64,000 bases of DNA from an uncultured Fibrobacter sp. (GCA_946186895.1 CAMHOW010000007.1:1-64000); one strand, 5' to 3'. Shown: positions 24,382 to 33,389, counted from the first letter of the stretch. Numbers and translations: made by a program. Notes: generated by a model from the letters alone, not told the origin.

Positions 24382-25104
24382 CTACAGCAGATAGTCCATC
24401 CGGATATTCCGCATGCTTTCAAATAGGTTTGCCTTGAGGGTAGAATTGCCCTTGGTAAGGCTCTTGATTTCTTCGCGGATAGACTTGCGGTGGCTCGCCT
24501 TGGAGAATTCGCAGGTGCAGGTGAACTTGCGGATGTCGGCGTCTTCGGCGTATTCGATAATCTCCGATTCTTCGCAGTAGCAAAGCGGACGGATAACGCT
24601 CACCGGGTATTTTTCATAGGGCACCATGGGCGGCATGCCGCTGAATTCGCCCTTGTAGAGCATGTTCATCAGCAGGGTCTCTACGATGTCGTCCATGTGG
24701 TGGCCCAACGCAATCTTGTTGTAGCCGTTTTCACGGGCGAACTTGATAAGTTCGGTGCGACGCTGGGTGCTGCACCAGTAGCAGTTCAGCTTGCGACCTT
24801 CCTTGAGCCGGCCTTCTACCGCCACGTCCTTGAAGTAGAAGGGAATCTGCGGGTACTGCTGCGCCATCCGTTCCAGAAATTCCCGGGGGGCCTTGTCCGC
24901 AAAGTCGCTCTGGATATGGATGGCGGCGATTTCGCAGTCGGGCAGGAACTTTCCCATGCGTGCAGCCAGTTCCATCAAGAGCACGCTGGAATCCTTGCCG
25001 CCACTGACGGCAATAAGCACCTTGTCGCCGTCTTCAATCAGGCCAAAGTCGTGGAGTGCCTTGGTAATCTTTTTGCTGATGCGTTTGCGGATGGCGTTGG
25101 ACAT
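24382..25104 (-). CDS. TtcA-family PP-loop ATPase (tRNA 2-thiolation type)
   Basis: 240 residues. PP-loop AVSGGKDSSVLL at ~30-41, then CYWCSTQRRTEL and GHHMDDIVETLLMNMLY, and a C-terminal CTCEFSKASHRKSIREE. The paired cysteine motifs and the GHHxDD segment fit the TtcA/TtuA group, which activates a tRNA base with ATP and inserts sulfur using an iron-sulfur cluster. Whether the target is cytidine 32 cannot be decided from sequence. Start ATG 25104 has only a weak ribosome site. It sits between dnaN's terminator and rubrerythrin. Confidence 0.85.
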   Translation of the reverse strand: MSNAIRKRISKKITKALHDFGLIEDGDKVLIAVSGGKDSSVLLMELAARMGKFLPDCEIAAIHIQSDFADKAPREFLERMAQQYPQIPFYFKDVAVEGRLKEGRKLNCYWCSTQRRTELIKFARENGYNKIALGHHMDDIVETLLMNMLYKGEFSGMPPMVPYEKYPVSVIRPLCYCEESEIIEYAEDADIRKFTCTCEFSKASHRKSIREEIKSLTKGNSTLKANLFESMRNIRMDYLL

Positions 25105-25122
25105 GTTGGTTGCGGCGGGAAG

Positions 25123-25158
25123 AAAAAAAGGGCTCGCCTGTGCGACACCCCTTTTTTA
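25123..25158 (-). terminator. Rho-independent terminator downstream of dnaN
   Basis: AAAAAAAGGG-N-CCCTTTTTT symmetry with an internal loop (GCTCGCCTGTGCGACAC). The minus strand ends in a T7 run. It lies 20-55 bp past the dnaN stop. Confidence 0.7.
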
Positions 25159-25177
25159 GTTTGTTTGCACCTTGCGG

Positions 25178-26299
25178 TTAGTCGTCGGTCAGGTGGGTGG
25201 GCATCAGCAAGAAGCTGAAGTTCAGGCCTTCGCCAACGGGCTCGATGATGCAGGCGCCAATGGGGTTGTTCATCTTCATCACCGTTTCTTCGGACTTGCA
25301 CATGCTGAAGATTTCAGAAATGTAGCGTCCGTCAAAGCCGATGCTGAAGGAGCCTTCGCCGTTGTGGGTCACGGAGAGGGCTTCGCGGGAGTCGCCGCCA
25401 ACATCCGGGTCAGATGCGCTGAGTTCCAGGTTGTTGCCGTCGAACTGCAGGCGAACCTTGTGGGTACGGGCATTGGCCATAGAAATCACGCTGCGCATCT
25501 TGTTCAGGAATTCTACGGTGTTCAGCTGCACGGTGCGTTCAAAGTTCTGGGGAATCACTGCGCGGTAGTTAGGATACGGTCCTTCGTACAGCTTGGAGAT
25601 CACCTGGATAGATTCGGTGTTGAACAGCACGTGGGTGGCAGAGGCGCGGACCTCGATGGTGGCGTCGGCCTTGGCCATGTGCAGAATCTGTTCCAGGGGC
25701 TTGCGGGGGATAATGATTCCGCTGCTCAGGCTTGCGCCTTCTTGTTCGATGGCGGCGCGTCCCAGACGGTGACCGTCTGTAGCGATCATGGAAATCTTGC
25801 CGTCGCCTGCTTCCAGGAAGATGCCGTTCAGGCTTAAGCGTGTAGAGTCGGTAGATGTGGCAAACTTGGTCTTTTCAACCAGGAATTCCAGTTCGCTCTT
25901 GGCAAAGTTCAGGGTTTCGCCTTCGCTCACTTCGGGGAACGGAGGGAAGTCGCTGGCGTCAAATCCGGTGATGCTGGCCTGGCCCTTTTCGCTCCAGCGG
26001 ATCTTGGCGAGGAAGTTTTCTACGTCTACGCTGACGGTGGTGATGCTCGGGTCTACGAGGCTCTTCACGAGTTCCAAAAGCTTACGGGCGTTGATAACCA
26101 CGGAGCCGTCACGCTGTCCTTCTACTTCGACCTTGACCCTGATACCCAGGTCCAGGTCAGTGGCGCTCACTTCCAGGACGTTCCCTTCGAGACGGAGGGC
26201 AAAGTTGTTGAGAATCTGGATTGTGGATTTGTTCGGCACCGCATTGACGGCGGCACTCAAGGCGTCCAGGAATACAGCTTTTTGGATTTGGAATTTCAT
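25178..26299 (-). CDS. dnaN: DNA polymerase III beta sliding clamp
   Basis: 373 residues, the normal size. It encircles DNA and tethers the polymerase. It begins MKFQIQKAVFLDALSAAVNAVPNKSTIQIL and contains FPPFPEV, LSLNGIFLEAG, MIATDGHRLGRA and IIPRKPLEQIL, typical of three-domain clamps, ending NFSFLLMPTHLTDD. It starts 3 bp after a 50-codon membrane-protein gene, so the two are probably translated together. dnaA or recF genes are not adjacent, so this need not mark the origin. Confidence 0.97.
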   Translation of the reverse strand: MKFQIQKAVFLDALSAAVNAVPNKSTIQILNNFALRLEGNVLEVSATDLDLGIRVKVEVEGQRDGSVVINARKLLELVKSLVDPSITTVSVDVENFLAKIRWSEKGQASITGFDASDFPPFPEVSEGETLNFAKSELEFLVEKTKFATSTDSTRLSLNGIFLEAGDGKISMIATDGHRLGRAAIEQEGASLSSGIIIPRKPLEQILHMAKADATIEVRASATHVLFNTESIQVISKLYEGPYPNYRAVIPQNFERTVQLNTVEFLNKMRSVISMANARTHKVRLQFDGNNLELSASDPDVGGDSREALSVTHNGEGSFSIGFDGRYISEIFSMCKSEETVMKMNNPIGACIIEPVGEGLNFSFLLMPTHLTDD

Positions 26300-26302
26300 A
26301 GA

Positions 26303-26455
26303 TTATGCACCCCTTTGAATAATAGTCGTTCCTACGAAGAATACAACCGCAATTACTGCCAGGGCCACGATGACCCACTTGTTCATAGAATTGGTCTTCT
26401 TAGGCGTGAAATTCTTTGCATTTTGCTTTGCACGCCTGCGATCGGTTCGGCTCAT
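26303..26455 (-). CDS. 50-residue single-pass membrane protein upstream of dnaN
   Basis: Reverse-strand frame from the ATG complementary to 26453-26455 to TAA at 26303: a basic N-terminus (MSRTDRRRAKQNAKNF), then KTNSMNKW and one hydrophobic helix (VIVALAVIAVVFFVGTTII) ending QRGA. GGAG lies 9 bp upstream. The stop is 3 bp before the dnaN ATG. The charge pattern predicts the N-terminus in the cytoplasm. No family recognised. Confidence 0.6.
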   Translation of the reverse strand: MSRTDRRRAKQNAKNFTPKKTNSMNKWVIVALAVIAVVFFVGTTIIQRGA

Positions 26456-26519
26456 AGAAAAATCTCCATTGTTTTATGGTGTAAAAACTACTATTTTAAG
26501 AGTGAAAAAGGGAACGCTT

Positions 26520-26804
26520 ATGGATAAAACAGTGCTAAATAAGCTTAAAAACCACGCCGTAGGTTTGGCCTCCGCGGCACTTGTTCGGGTTGAACTGGCC
26601 ACCGAAGAGAGCCGCCTCAAGACCAAGTTCCAGTCCCTCGGGCAGAAACTCTACGGTGCCGTGCAAGACGACCTTCTGAAGGCCATCAAGGACGACCCCG
26701 CGGTAGTGGAGCTTATCGGCGGTATCGAGGAAAGCCAGAAGAAGATTGCCGAGCTGGAGAAGAAACTCTCCAAGGAAAACGTGGGGAATAGTGAAGAAGC
26801 TTGA
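26520..26804 (+). CDS. small coiled-coil protein, ZapA-like position upstream of an M23 gene
   Basis: 94 residues from ATG 26520 (AAAAAGGGA upstream). The first two thirds are helical (LKNHAVGLASAALVRVELATEESRLKTKF) and the C-terminus is a clear heptad coiled coil (GIEESQKKIAELEKKLSKE). No recognised family. It overlaps the following M23 gene by 14 bp, so the two are coupled. The in-frame start at 26370 is antisense to the small membrane gene and is rejected. Confidence 0.65.
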   Translation: MDKTVLNKLKNHAVGLASAALVRVELATEESRLKTKFQSLGQKLYGAVQDDLLKAIKDDPAVVELIGGIEESQKKIAELEKKLSKENVGNSEEA

Positions 26805-27618
26805 GGTTCATGTCTTTCCGAGCAAGACCTCGGCGCCTAAGAACTACAAGATTTCCCTGACCAGGGTCATCGTGATGGTAGTTCTGTTGGCTTGCGCTAT
26901 TCTCGGGTTTGTGCTGTTTTCGCCCCAGAAGATCGTGGCGAACCTCTCTGACGGAAACGTGCTTTCGGTGTACCGGCAGAACATGGCCATCAAGCACGAA
27001 ATCAAGGATATCCGCCAGTCGGTGGATGAGTCTATCTTGAAGGCCGAAGAGACTAGGCTTTTACGGGACAGCACCATTAATCTGAGCGGCCTGGGCTTTA
27101 CGCTAGAAGAGGCTGGCCGCGATATGCGCTCGGGTAGCGAGCGCAAGAGCCTTGCCGAAATTGAGGCGACCTTCAAGAAGTTGCTTAACCGCCTGGAGCA
27201 GGATTCCGTGACGGCGGCTATGGTGCCCGTGCTGCACCCCTTCAGGAGCAGTCATGCCGTCAAGAACCGTTTCGAAATGATTTACGACCACTTTACCGAA
27301 CAAGAATTACCTCACCGCGGTATAGATTATGTGGCCGCCATCGGTGATACCGTCGTGGCTACCGGCGCAGGCATGGTGGCCGAAGTCCAGCGGCATCGCG
27401 GGTTCGGGCTTTCTATGAAGATCGAGCACATGCCTGGCATCAAGACGTTCTATGCTCACCTGGGGCAGGCCCTTGTCCAACCGGGTCAGCGCGTTAAGCG
27501 CGGGCAACCCATCGCCATTATTGGCGAGAGTGGCACGGAGTCCAGCGTGGCCTTGCATTACGAGATTCGCCTAAACGGAACGCCCGTGAATCCGGAAGAT
27601 TATTTTATAACGAAGTAG
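26791..27618 (+). CDS. membrane-anchored M23/LytM-domain protein lacking the catalytic histidine
   Basis: 275 residues; a GTG start at 26791 is preferred because it follows GGGG and overlaps the upstream stop. One transmembrane helix (VIVMVVLLACAILGFVLF) is followed by a coiled-coil-like stretch (~60-150) and a C-terminal LytM fold. Zinc-ligand motif HRGIDY and the later YAHLG are present. The HxH motif reads ALHYEIR, so the first histidine is alanine. In M23 enzymes that residue is the catalytic base, so this is probably a non-enzymatic, EnvC/NlpD-like domain that could control a murein amidase. Confidence 0.8.
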   Translation: MKKLEVHVFPSKTSAPKNYKISLTRVIVMVVLLACAILGFVLFSPQKIVANLSDGNVLSVYRQNMAIKHEIKDIRQSVDESILKAEETRLLRDSTINLSGLGFTLEEAGRDMRSGSERKSLAEIEATFKKLLNRLEQDSVTAAMVPVLHPFRSSHAVKNRFEMIYDHFTEQELPHRGIDYVAAIGDTVVATGAGMVAEVQRHRGFGLSMKIEHMPGIKTFYAHLGQALVQPGQRVKRGQPIAIIGESGTESSVALHYEIRLNGTPVNPEDYFITK

Positions 27619-27625
27619 GTCGCCT

Positions 27626-28591
27626 ATGCCAAAAGCACCCTTTGAACAGAATATCATCGCCCTCGTGTGGGACTGCGACAAGACGCTTATCAGCAGCTAC
27701 ATGCAAGAGCCACTCTTTCGCCATTACAACGTAGACGGGGCCCAGTTCTGGCGCGAGGTGAACGCTCTTCGTGAATATTACGGGCGCGTAGGCGTACATG
27801 TGAACCCGGATACTAGCTACCTGAACCATGTGCTGACATACGTGAAGCAGGGCCTGTTCAAGGGCCTTTCGAACAAACTATTGCGTGAATTCGGCAGTGA
27901 GCTTGTATTCTATCCGGGACTTCCTGAATTTTTCGGGAGTATCAGGCAGCTGGTAGAAAACGACCCCAAGTACAAGGCCTTCGATATCAAGTTGGAACAT
28001 TACGTGGTGAGCACGGGCTTTGCAGAGACTATCCGCGGGAGCGCTATCGCGCCATTTGTAGACGGAATTTTTGGTTGCGAGTTTATCGAGACTCCGGCTC
28101 TCCCCGGTTTCGATGAGGCCGCGAAGGCGGGTGCCGCTCCTGCCGAGGGCGAGATTAGCCAGGTGGCCTGCGCCTTGGACAATACTTCCAAGACCCGCTA
28201 CCTTTTCGAGATTAACAAGGGTAGCAACAAGTATCCCGCCGACATCGACGTGAATTCTACCATCGCCCACAGCGACCGTCGCGTGCCTTTTGAGAACATG
28301 CTCTACATTGCCGACGGGCCCTCGGACGTACCGGCTTTTAGCATCTTGAATTACAATGGCGGCCAGACTTTTGCTGTGTACCCCAAGGGCGACAAGCAGG
28401 CCTTTAGGCAGGTGGACAAGCTCCGTCGTGATGGTCGCGTGCAGATGTTTGGCGAGGCAGACTATACCGAGGGTTCACAGTCGTGGCTGTGGCTTACCGA
28501 GAAGGTGACTTCTATTGCTGACCGCATTGTGCGTTCAAAACAGGCGGCCATCAAGAATAGCGTCAGCGCCCCTCCGGGACATTTGGGGTAA
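27626..28591 (+). CDS. HAD-superfamily phosphatase
   Basis: 321 residues. Motif I is VWDCDKTLI (DxDxT nucleophile), motif II is VVSTGFAETIRG, and motif IV is LYIADGPSDVPAFS, a phosphoserine-phosphatase-like arrangement. A large cap lies between motifs I and II. Substrate unknown. The ATG lies 7 bp after the M23 stop, suggesting one operon of coiled-coil protein, M23, HAD, and the Cys/His repeat protein 10 bp further on. Confidence 0.85.
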   Translation: MPKAPFEQNIIALVWDCDKTLISSYMQEPLFRHYNVDGAQFWREVNALREYYGRVGVHVNPDTSYLNHVLTYVKQGLFKGLSNKLLREFGSELVFYPGLPEFFGSIRQLVENDPKYKAFDIKLEHYVVSTGFAETIRGSAIAPFVDGIFGCEFIETPALPGFDEAAKAGAAPAEGEISQVACALDNTSKTRYLFEINKGSNKYPADIDVNSTIAHSDRRVPFENMLYIADGPSDVPAFSILNYNGGQTFAVYPKGDKQAFRQVDKLRRDGRVQMFGEADYTEGSQSWLWLTEKVTSIADRIVRSKQAAIKNSVSAPPGHLG

Positions 28592-28601
28592 GGAGAAAAT
28601 T

Positions 28602-28853
28602 ATGAGCTCTTGTAGGTATTGCGGGTCTTCGTCGTACGGCAGCTGTTCGTACTCTCCACACGGACATCATGAACATCACGACGACGAGGATAGTTGCGAA
28701 TTCTGCGGCTCGTCTTCTTATGGGTCAGGCTGCTCTTATAGCCCTAACGGAAATCACCGTCATGGGACGGGCCGTGATAGGTGCGTGTGGTGCGGTTCTA
28801 CCTCGTATGGCTCCGGCTGCTCTTACAGCCCCACGGGCTACCACGAGAAGTAA
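28602..28853 (+). CDS. 83-residue protein made of three zinc-binding-like Cys/His repeats
   Basis: ATG 28602 with AGGAG upstream. The whole protein is three units of about 26 residues with consensus CxxCGSSSYGSGCSYSPxGxH: CRYCGSSSYGSCSYSP, CEFCGSSSYGSGCSYSP, CVWCGSTSYGSGCSYSP, each followed by a His-rich spacer (HGHHEHHDD, NHRHGTG, YHEK). The CxxC, third Cys and His spacing would suit one zinc per unit. Similar single-unit proteins exist in other bacteria as uncharacterised ORFs, by my recollection. The tight link to the HAD gene suggests co-expression. Confidence 0.8.
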   Translation: MSSCRYCGSSSYGSCSYSPHGHHEHHDDEDSCEFCGSSSYGSGCSYSPNGNHRHGTGRDRCVWCGSTSYGSGCSYSPTGYHEK

Positions 28854-28876
28854 TTTCGGCGAGCATCACTACCGTT

Positions 28877-29890
28877 TTAGTTGACTTTAACTTGGCGGCC
28901 TTTTAGGTCGTAAAACTTTTGCTCTTTGAAATTTGCTTTAGGCTTTTCTAAAACCCTTGAGCCCTTCCGAAGGGCTTGCAGTTCCTGATTTTCATCAGAC
29001 TGTTTTTCTGAAGTGCTGGGCTTTACCGTTTCTTCCGTTTGCTCTGTTACTGTGGAGCTTGAACTGCCGGGATTTTGCTTTTCTTCTGTTTTTCCGGTTT
29101 CCGTGTTGCTTGCCTTGGCGTCAGGCTCGTTGAACAGCTCAAGGATTTCACTGTCGGAAAGGGCGCGGTTGTAAAATCTCAGGTCGTCGATGCGGCCCTG
29201 GAAATAGCTCCACTGTGAACGTGTGCCAAGCCTAAGGGGCGCGGTACCGTTCTGGACTTGTACGCCGTAGGTGGCGTCATATAGGTCGTCCTGGTCTTTT
29301 TGCACCCCGTTTTTGAACAAAGTAATCTTGTTGGACTCTACGTCATAGCGTGCGACAAAATGGATCCACTCGTTTTCTTGGACTTGTTCCTGCACGTAGC
29401 TTCCGGCTCCGAGACCGCCTTCCAGGTTGAAGGCGTAGGCCGACATTCGGTTCGGACGGTCCTCTTGCCCTTGGGAAAGGTCCTTGTTGTACATGCGGAA
29501 TACCCATTCTTGCTGGTGGGGCACGCCCTTGCCCATCCAGTGGGTGTATCCGCCTGATTCTGCTTTCTGGAAGTTCAGTACTTCGGGGCTGACCCATACC
29601 GAGATGGTTAGGGCCCCTGTGGTGGAAATGCTGAAAGCGTCGTTGTCGGGAATTTCTAGGTAGGTTTCGTTTCCGTCGAAGTAGGCGCTGGAGTTCTCGT
29701 TGCCGAACCGGTCTGCGGCGAATGTGGCTCCGTGGTTTTCAGCCGGGTCGATCTCTGTGCTGGTGGTGTTCTCAAAAGAGCTGCTGAACGGGTAAAAGGC
29801 CACAAGCCCCTCAGAAGGGACTGCGGCGGATTCTTCGGCTGCAACCGCGGCGGAAATCATTGCCGTCAGATAAAGAACTTTACGGAACAT
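28877..29890 (-). CDS. secreted LamG/concanavalin-like protein
   Basis: 337 residues from MFRKVLYLTAMISAAVAAEE (29890). The in-frame ATG at 29926 has no better ribosome site and would break the signal peptide. Residues ~25-250 form a LamG-type jelly roll: GLVAFYPFSSSFEN, NHGATFAADRFGN, SAYFDGNETYLEIP, FSISVWVSP-like, WIHFVARYDVESNKITLFKNG, RIDDLRFYNRALSDSEILELF. A Ser/Glu/Thr-rich linker and a short C-terminal FYDLKGRQVKVN follow, the latter resembling a truncated sorting tail of Fibrobacter exoproteins. Probably a carbohydrate- or surface-binding protein. Confidence 0.85.
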   Translation of the reverse strand: MFRKVLYLTAMISAAVAAEESAAVPSEGLVAFYPFSSSFENTTSTEIDPAENHGATFAADRFGNENSSAYFDGNETYLEIPDNDAFSISTTGALTISVWVSPEVLNFQKAESGGYTHWMGKGVPHQQEWVFRMYNKDLSQGQEDRPNRMSAYAFNLEGGLGAGSYVQEQVQENEWIHFVARYDVESNKITLFKNGVQKDQDDLYDATYGVQVQNGTAPLRLGTRSQWSYFQGRIDDLRFYNRALSDSEILELFNEPDAKASNTETGKTEEKQNPGSSSSTVTEQTEETVKPSTSEKQSDENQELQALRKGSRVLEKPKANFKEQKFYDLKGRQVKVN

Positions 29891-29959
29891 TGCTAAAGGT
29901 TTTGTCTCCAGGAATGAATATAACATTTTTTGAAATTTGACGGTAGGTCCAGTTGTTTC

Positions 29960-30045
29960 GGGTTTTAGGGGTGAAACCCCTAGGAGAGGGGGTAGCCCCG
30001 GAACAAGTTCGGGGCGAGGGGGAGGCTTCCCCCTTCCTAAAACAC
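29960..30045. repeat. hairpin-rich dispersed element
   Basis: In order: AGGGG-TGAA-ACCCCT, GGGGGTAGCCCC, CCCCGGAAC-AA-GTTCGGGG, GGGGGA-GGCT-TCCCCC. Its reverse complement matches the pattern of 2247-2325 (GGGGGAAG-YCTCCCCCTCGC ... GCTACCCCCTCT). It sits in the 29891-30242 gap, whose remaining part is AT-rich and contains the leader of RNase G. Confidence 0.7.
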
Positions 30046-30242
30046 CCGTTTTTGCCCTGCAATCCCTATTCCCTGACCCCTAGATCCTAATCTCTTATTA
30101 TATATTTAGAGTCCCTAGATCTCGTTTGGCGGGCGGGCGGTACTTTCCGTCAAGAAACCGGCGGGGTTCGGAGGCGTTCCATACTTTTGGAAGGCCTTTT
30201 AGGGATTTGACTAATCGATTTTGCTTTACTTTTAGGAGTTTT

Positions 30243-31778
30243 ATGGCAAATAAGTGTAAGCGCGGAATCCTGATTAGCAAGACACCCTACGAGAAGCGCA
30301 TCGCCATCATGGAAGACGGCGAGCTCGCGGAATTGGTCGTAGAAAGCGTGTCTTCTACCCGGGTTCTGGGCAATATATATAAGGGTGTAGTCCAGAAGGT
30401 GCTTCCTGCACTGAAGGCCGCGTTCATCGATATCGGCCTCGAAAAAGCGGGATTCCTCCATCAGGACGACGCCATGGACAGAAACGAGCTGTTGCGCCGT
30501 GAATATGGCGACGACGGCGACGAGGGCGGTTCTTCCAAGGAAATCTCCATCGACGAGATCCTTCAGGAAGGTCAGGAAATCATGGTCCAGGTGGTTAAGG
30601 AACCCATCAGCACCAAGGGTGCCCGTTTGACGACTCATCTGAGCTTTGCCGGACGGTTCTTGGTTTGCATGCCGGGTACCAACTTCGTGGGCGTATCCAA
30701 GCGTGAGCGCGACCCCGCCAAGCGCCGGGAATTCCAGAAGGTGGTCCGCCGCCTGAAGGCCCGTGACGTGGGTTACATTGTGCGTACCAACGGGCTGAAC
30801 GAGTCCGAGTTCGAAATCCAGAAGCAGATGCGCGAACTGGAAAGCAAGTGGGAACAGACGAAGTACAACTTCGAGACCATGCCCGCCGAGACCTGCATCT
30901 ACGAAGAGTCGGATTCTATCGAACAGACGGTCCGCGAGTATTTTGGCGAGAACACCGACTACGTGTATATCGACAACCGCGACGAATATTTCGCCTTGCG
31001 TGATTACCTGAAGGTGCTCTCTCCGGACAAGCTGGACAAGGTGAAGCTCTGGAGCTCTAACGAGAGCCTGTTCGAGTACTTCAAGATCGAAAACGACTAT
31101 GCCCGCTCCCTGCAGCGCCAGGTACCGCTGCCCCGTGGTGGAAACCTGGTCATCGAGCAGACCGAAGCCCTGGTGTCTATCGACGTGAACACCGGTCCGA
31201 AGGTCCACGGCAAGGACCAGAGCAAGATTATTCTCGAGACCAACATTGATGCCTGCCACGAGATTGCAAAGCAGCTGCGTCTGCGCGATGTGGGTGGCCT
31301 TATCATTATCGACTTTATCGATATGGAAACCGATGCCGACCGCGAGGCCGTGTATCAGGAATTCCGCAAGGCAATCCGCAGGGACAAGGCTCCTATCAGC
31401 CCCGCTCCCATTAGCCAGTTCGGCCTGATGGAAGTGACCCGCAAGCGTGTTCGCGTGAACCTGATGACCGAGAAGACGGAAATCTGCCCGGTGTGCCACG
31501 GTGGTGGACGTATCGCCACGCTGGAATCTACCTTGGGCATGATTGACCGCTGGATGGCCCGTGCCCGCGCAAAGGGAAAACTGAAGGAAGTGACCTTGGT
31601 GGTGAGCACTCCGCTGGTGGACGTGTTCTGCAAGGACATGGCCCGTATGTTCCATTATTTGGAATACAAGCACAGCATGAAGATCGACCTGGTGGAAGAC
31701 GAACATGCCCATGTGAACCAGTTCTGGATGTACGACAAGAACAACGAGGACATCACGGACCTTTACAATTTTGCGTAA
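30243..31778 (+). CDS. rng: ribonuclease G/E family endoribonuclease
   Basis: 511 residues. Single-strand-specific endonuclease for mRNA decay and rRNA maturation. The N-terminal S1-like OB region reads VYKGVVQKVLPALKAAFIDIGLEKAGFLH (start NIYKG). Catalytic metal-binding residues lie in ALVSIDVNTGPKV and GLIIIDFIDMETDADREAV. The zinc-link EICPVCHGGGRI is present. Length and lack of a long acidic tail fit RNase G rather than RNase E. ATG 30243 is preceded by AGGAG; the upstream in-frame ATG at 30126 is rejected. Closed by a terminator at 31826. Confidence 0.95.
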   Translation: MANKCKRGILISKTPYEKRIAIMEDGELAELVVESVSSTRVLGNIYKGVVQKVLPALKAAFIDIGLEKAGFLHQDDAMDRNELLRREYGDDGDEGGSSKEISIDEILQEGQEIMVQVVKEPISTKGARLTTHLSFAGRFLVCMPGTNFVGVSKRERDPAKRREFQKVVRRLKARDVGYIVRTNGLNESEFEIQKQMRELESKWEQTKYNFETMPAETCIYEESDSIEQTVREYFGENTDYVYIDNRDEYFALRDYLKVLSPDKLDKVKLWSSNESLFEYFKIENDYARSLQRQVPLPRGGNLVIEQTEALVSIDVNTGPKVHGKDQSKIILETNIDACHEIAKQLRLRDVGGLIIIDFIDMETDADREAVYQEFRKAIRRDKAPISPAPISQFGLMEVTRKRVRVNLMTEKTEICPVCHGGGRIATLESTLGMIDRWMARARAKGKLKEVTLVVSTPLVDVFCKDMARMFHYLEYKHSMKIDLVEDEHAHVNQFWMYDKNNEDITDLYNFA

Positions 31779-31825
31779 GGTGCCGCGACGACGGCGTGAG
31801 CCGCCGCGAGCCTGTGAATATGAGT

Positions 31826-31852
31826 CCTGCGGTTTGCCGCAGGGCTTTTTTT
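31826..31852 (+). terminator. Rho-independent terminator of rng
   Basis: CCTGCGG (31826-31832), loop TTTG, CCGCAGG (31837-31843), then GCTTTTTTT. Confidence 0.92.
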
Positions 31853-31910
31853 ATCTTAATTTTTATGCGTTCAACGAAATGGCGGATGCGCCTAAAAAAC
31901 GGAGATTGTT

Positions 31911-33308
31911 ATGAATAGAGTAATTCTGGTGGCTACGGCCGGTGCGAACATGGATGCAAAGGTGAAGGAAGTGGAGGCTGCTGTCGCTGCCGCCGGTCTC
32001 AAGTCTGCCGTCTACAAGCCTTGTGTGAATGGCGGTGAGGCTGCTGCTGAACTGAAGGCTCACCGTTCTGCCGTACTGATGGAAAAGATCGCCGCCGACT
32101 TCTTGCAGAAGGATTTTGCCGCTGTGGATACCGTGGTGGTGGAAGGCGCTACCGGCATGGCCGATGCCATTGCCCACAAGTTCAACGATGACCTTGCTAC
32201 GGCTCTGGATGCAAAGATTTTCTCTGACGGCGAAGATGCCGACCTGTTCTGCCCGAACCGCCTGCTGGCATGCGCTAAGTGCTTGGCCAAGGAACTGGCT
32301 GCAGAACCTGCTGAACGCAAGACCAGCCAGGCCATGTTCCGCGCCGGTCTTCTGCTGAAGGCCTCCAAGGCCAAGAAGCGCATTGTGCTGCCCGAAGGTT
32401 CTGAACCCCGCACCGTGCAGGCTGCGAAGCTGGTAATCGACCGCAAGATTGCAGTGCCCGTTCTCGTCGGCAAAAAGGACGAGATTTTCAAGGTGGCCAA
32501 GGAACAGGGTGTGGAACTTCCCGCTGATATCGAGATTATCGAACCGACCGCCGAGATGGCTGAAAAGTACGTGCCGACTCTGGTGGAACTGCGCAAGTCT
32601 AAGGGCATGACCGAGGATCAGGCCCGCGCCGCTCTCGCCGACAACGTGATGCTTGCCACCATGATGCTTAAGATGGGCGAAGTGGACGGTCTTGTGTCTG
32701 GCGCCATTCATTCTACCGCCGACACCTTGCGCCCGGCCCTGCAGGTCATCAAGTGCGCACCCGGCGTCAAGTCTGTAAGCTCTGTGTTCTTCATGTGCAT
32801 GCCCGGCAAGACCTACATCTACGGTGACTGCGCTATTAACCTGAACCCCACCGCCGAAGAACTGGCCGGAATCGCCATGCAGTGCGACGACACCGCTAAG
32901 GCCTTTGGCCTGCCTAGCCGTGTCGCCATGCTCAGCTACAGCACCATGAACAGCGGCAAGGGCCCCGATGCCGACTTGGTCCGTGAAGCCACCAAGCTGG
33001 TGAAGGAAGCTCGTCCCGAGATGCTCGTAGATGGTCCACTCCAGTACGACGCGGCCACCGTGCCAAGCGTTGGTTCCCTGAAGGCTCCGGGTAGCACCGT
33101 GGCCGGCAAGGCTACCGTGTTCGTGTTCCCGAGCCTCTCCGCCGGTAACATCGGTTACAAGGCTGTGCAGCGCAGCGCCCATGGCACCATCGCCATCGGC
33201 CCCATGCTCCAGGGCCTCGCCAAGCCGGTGAACGACCTGAGCCGTGGCGCCCTCGTGGAAGACATCGTCTACACGATTGCGCTGACCGCTGTGCAGGCGG
33301 GGGTATAA
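31911..33308 (+). CDS. pta: phosphate acetyltransferase
   Basis: 465 residues. Converts acetyl-CoA and phosphate to acetyl phosphate for acetate formation and ATP gain. The catalytic PTA domain spans ~145-465: [95 protein letters not shown]. The N-terminal ~135 residues are a reduced form of the long Pta's P-loop/DRTGG part and lack a Walker A. ATG with GGAG 6-9 bp upstream. No ackA is adjacent. A strong GC3 bias creates a 439-residue antisense shadow. Confidence 0.93.
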   Translation: MNRVILVATAGANMDAKVKEVEAAVAAAGLKSAVYKPCVNGGEAAAELKAHRSAVLMEKIAADFLQKDFAAVDTVVVEGATGMADAIAHKFNDDLATALDAKIFSDGEDADLFCPNRLLACAKCLAKELAAEPAERKTSQAMFRAGLLLKASKAKKRIVLPEGSEPRTVQAAKLVIDRKIAVPVLVGKKDEIFKVAKEQGVELPADIEIIEPTAEMAEKYVPTLVELRKSKGMTEDQARAALADNVMLATMMLKMGEVDGLVSGAIHSTADTLRPALQVIKCAPGVKSVSSVFFMCMPGKTYIYGDCAINLNPTAEELAGIAMQCDDTAKAFGLPSRVAMLSYSTMNSGKGPDADLVREATKLVKEARPEMLVDGPLQYDAATVPSVGSLKAPGSTVAGKATVFVFPSLSAGNIGYKAVQRSAHGTIAIGPMLQGLAKPVNDLSRGALVEDIVYTIALTAVQAGV

Positions 33309-33352
33309 TAATAAGGGAAGGCTACGCCCTCCCTAACACCCTCCTTACACTC

Positions 33353-33389
33353 AACACCCCGCACTTTTTAGGTCAGCGGGGTGTTTTCG
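33353..33389 (+). terminator. Rho-independent terminator of pta
   Basis: AACACCCCGC (33353-33362) pairs with GCGGGGTGTT (33376-33385), then TTCG. Inverted-repeat arms of 10 bp. Confidence 0.85.

Noticed and set aside
26370-26519. N-terminal extension of the coiled-coil gene
   Set aside because: It would run antisense over the small membrane gene upstream of dnaN; the ATG at 26520 has its own ribosome site.
30150-31712. 520-residue minus frame opposite rng
   Set aside because: Antisense of RNase G; same compositional cause.
31863-33182. 439-residue minus frame opposite pta
   Set aside because: Antisense of pta; no start signal or motifs.
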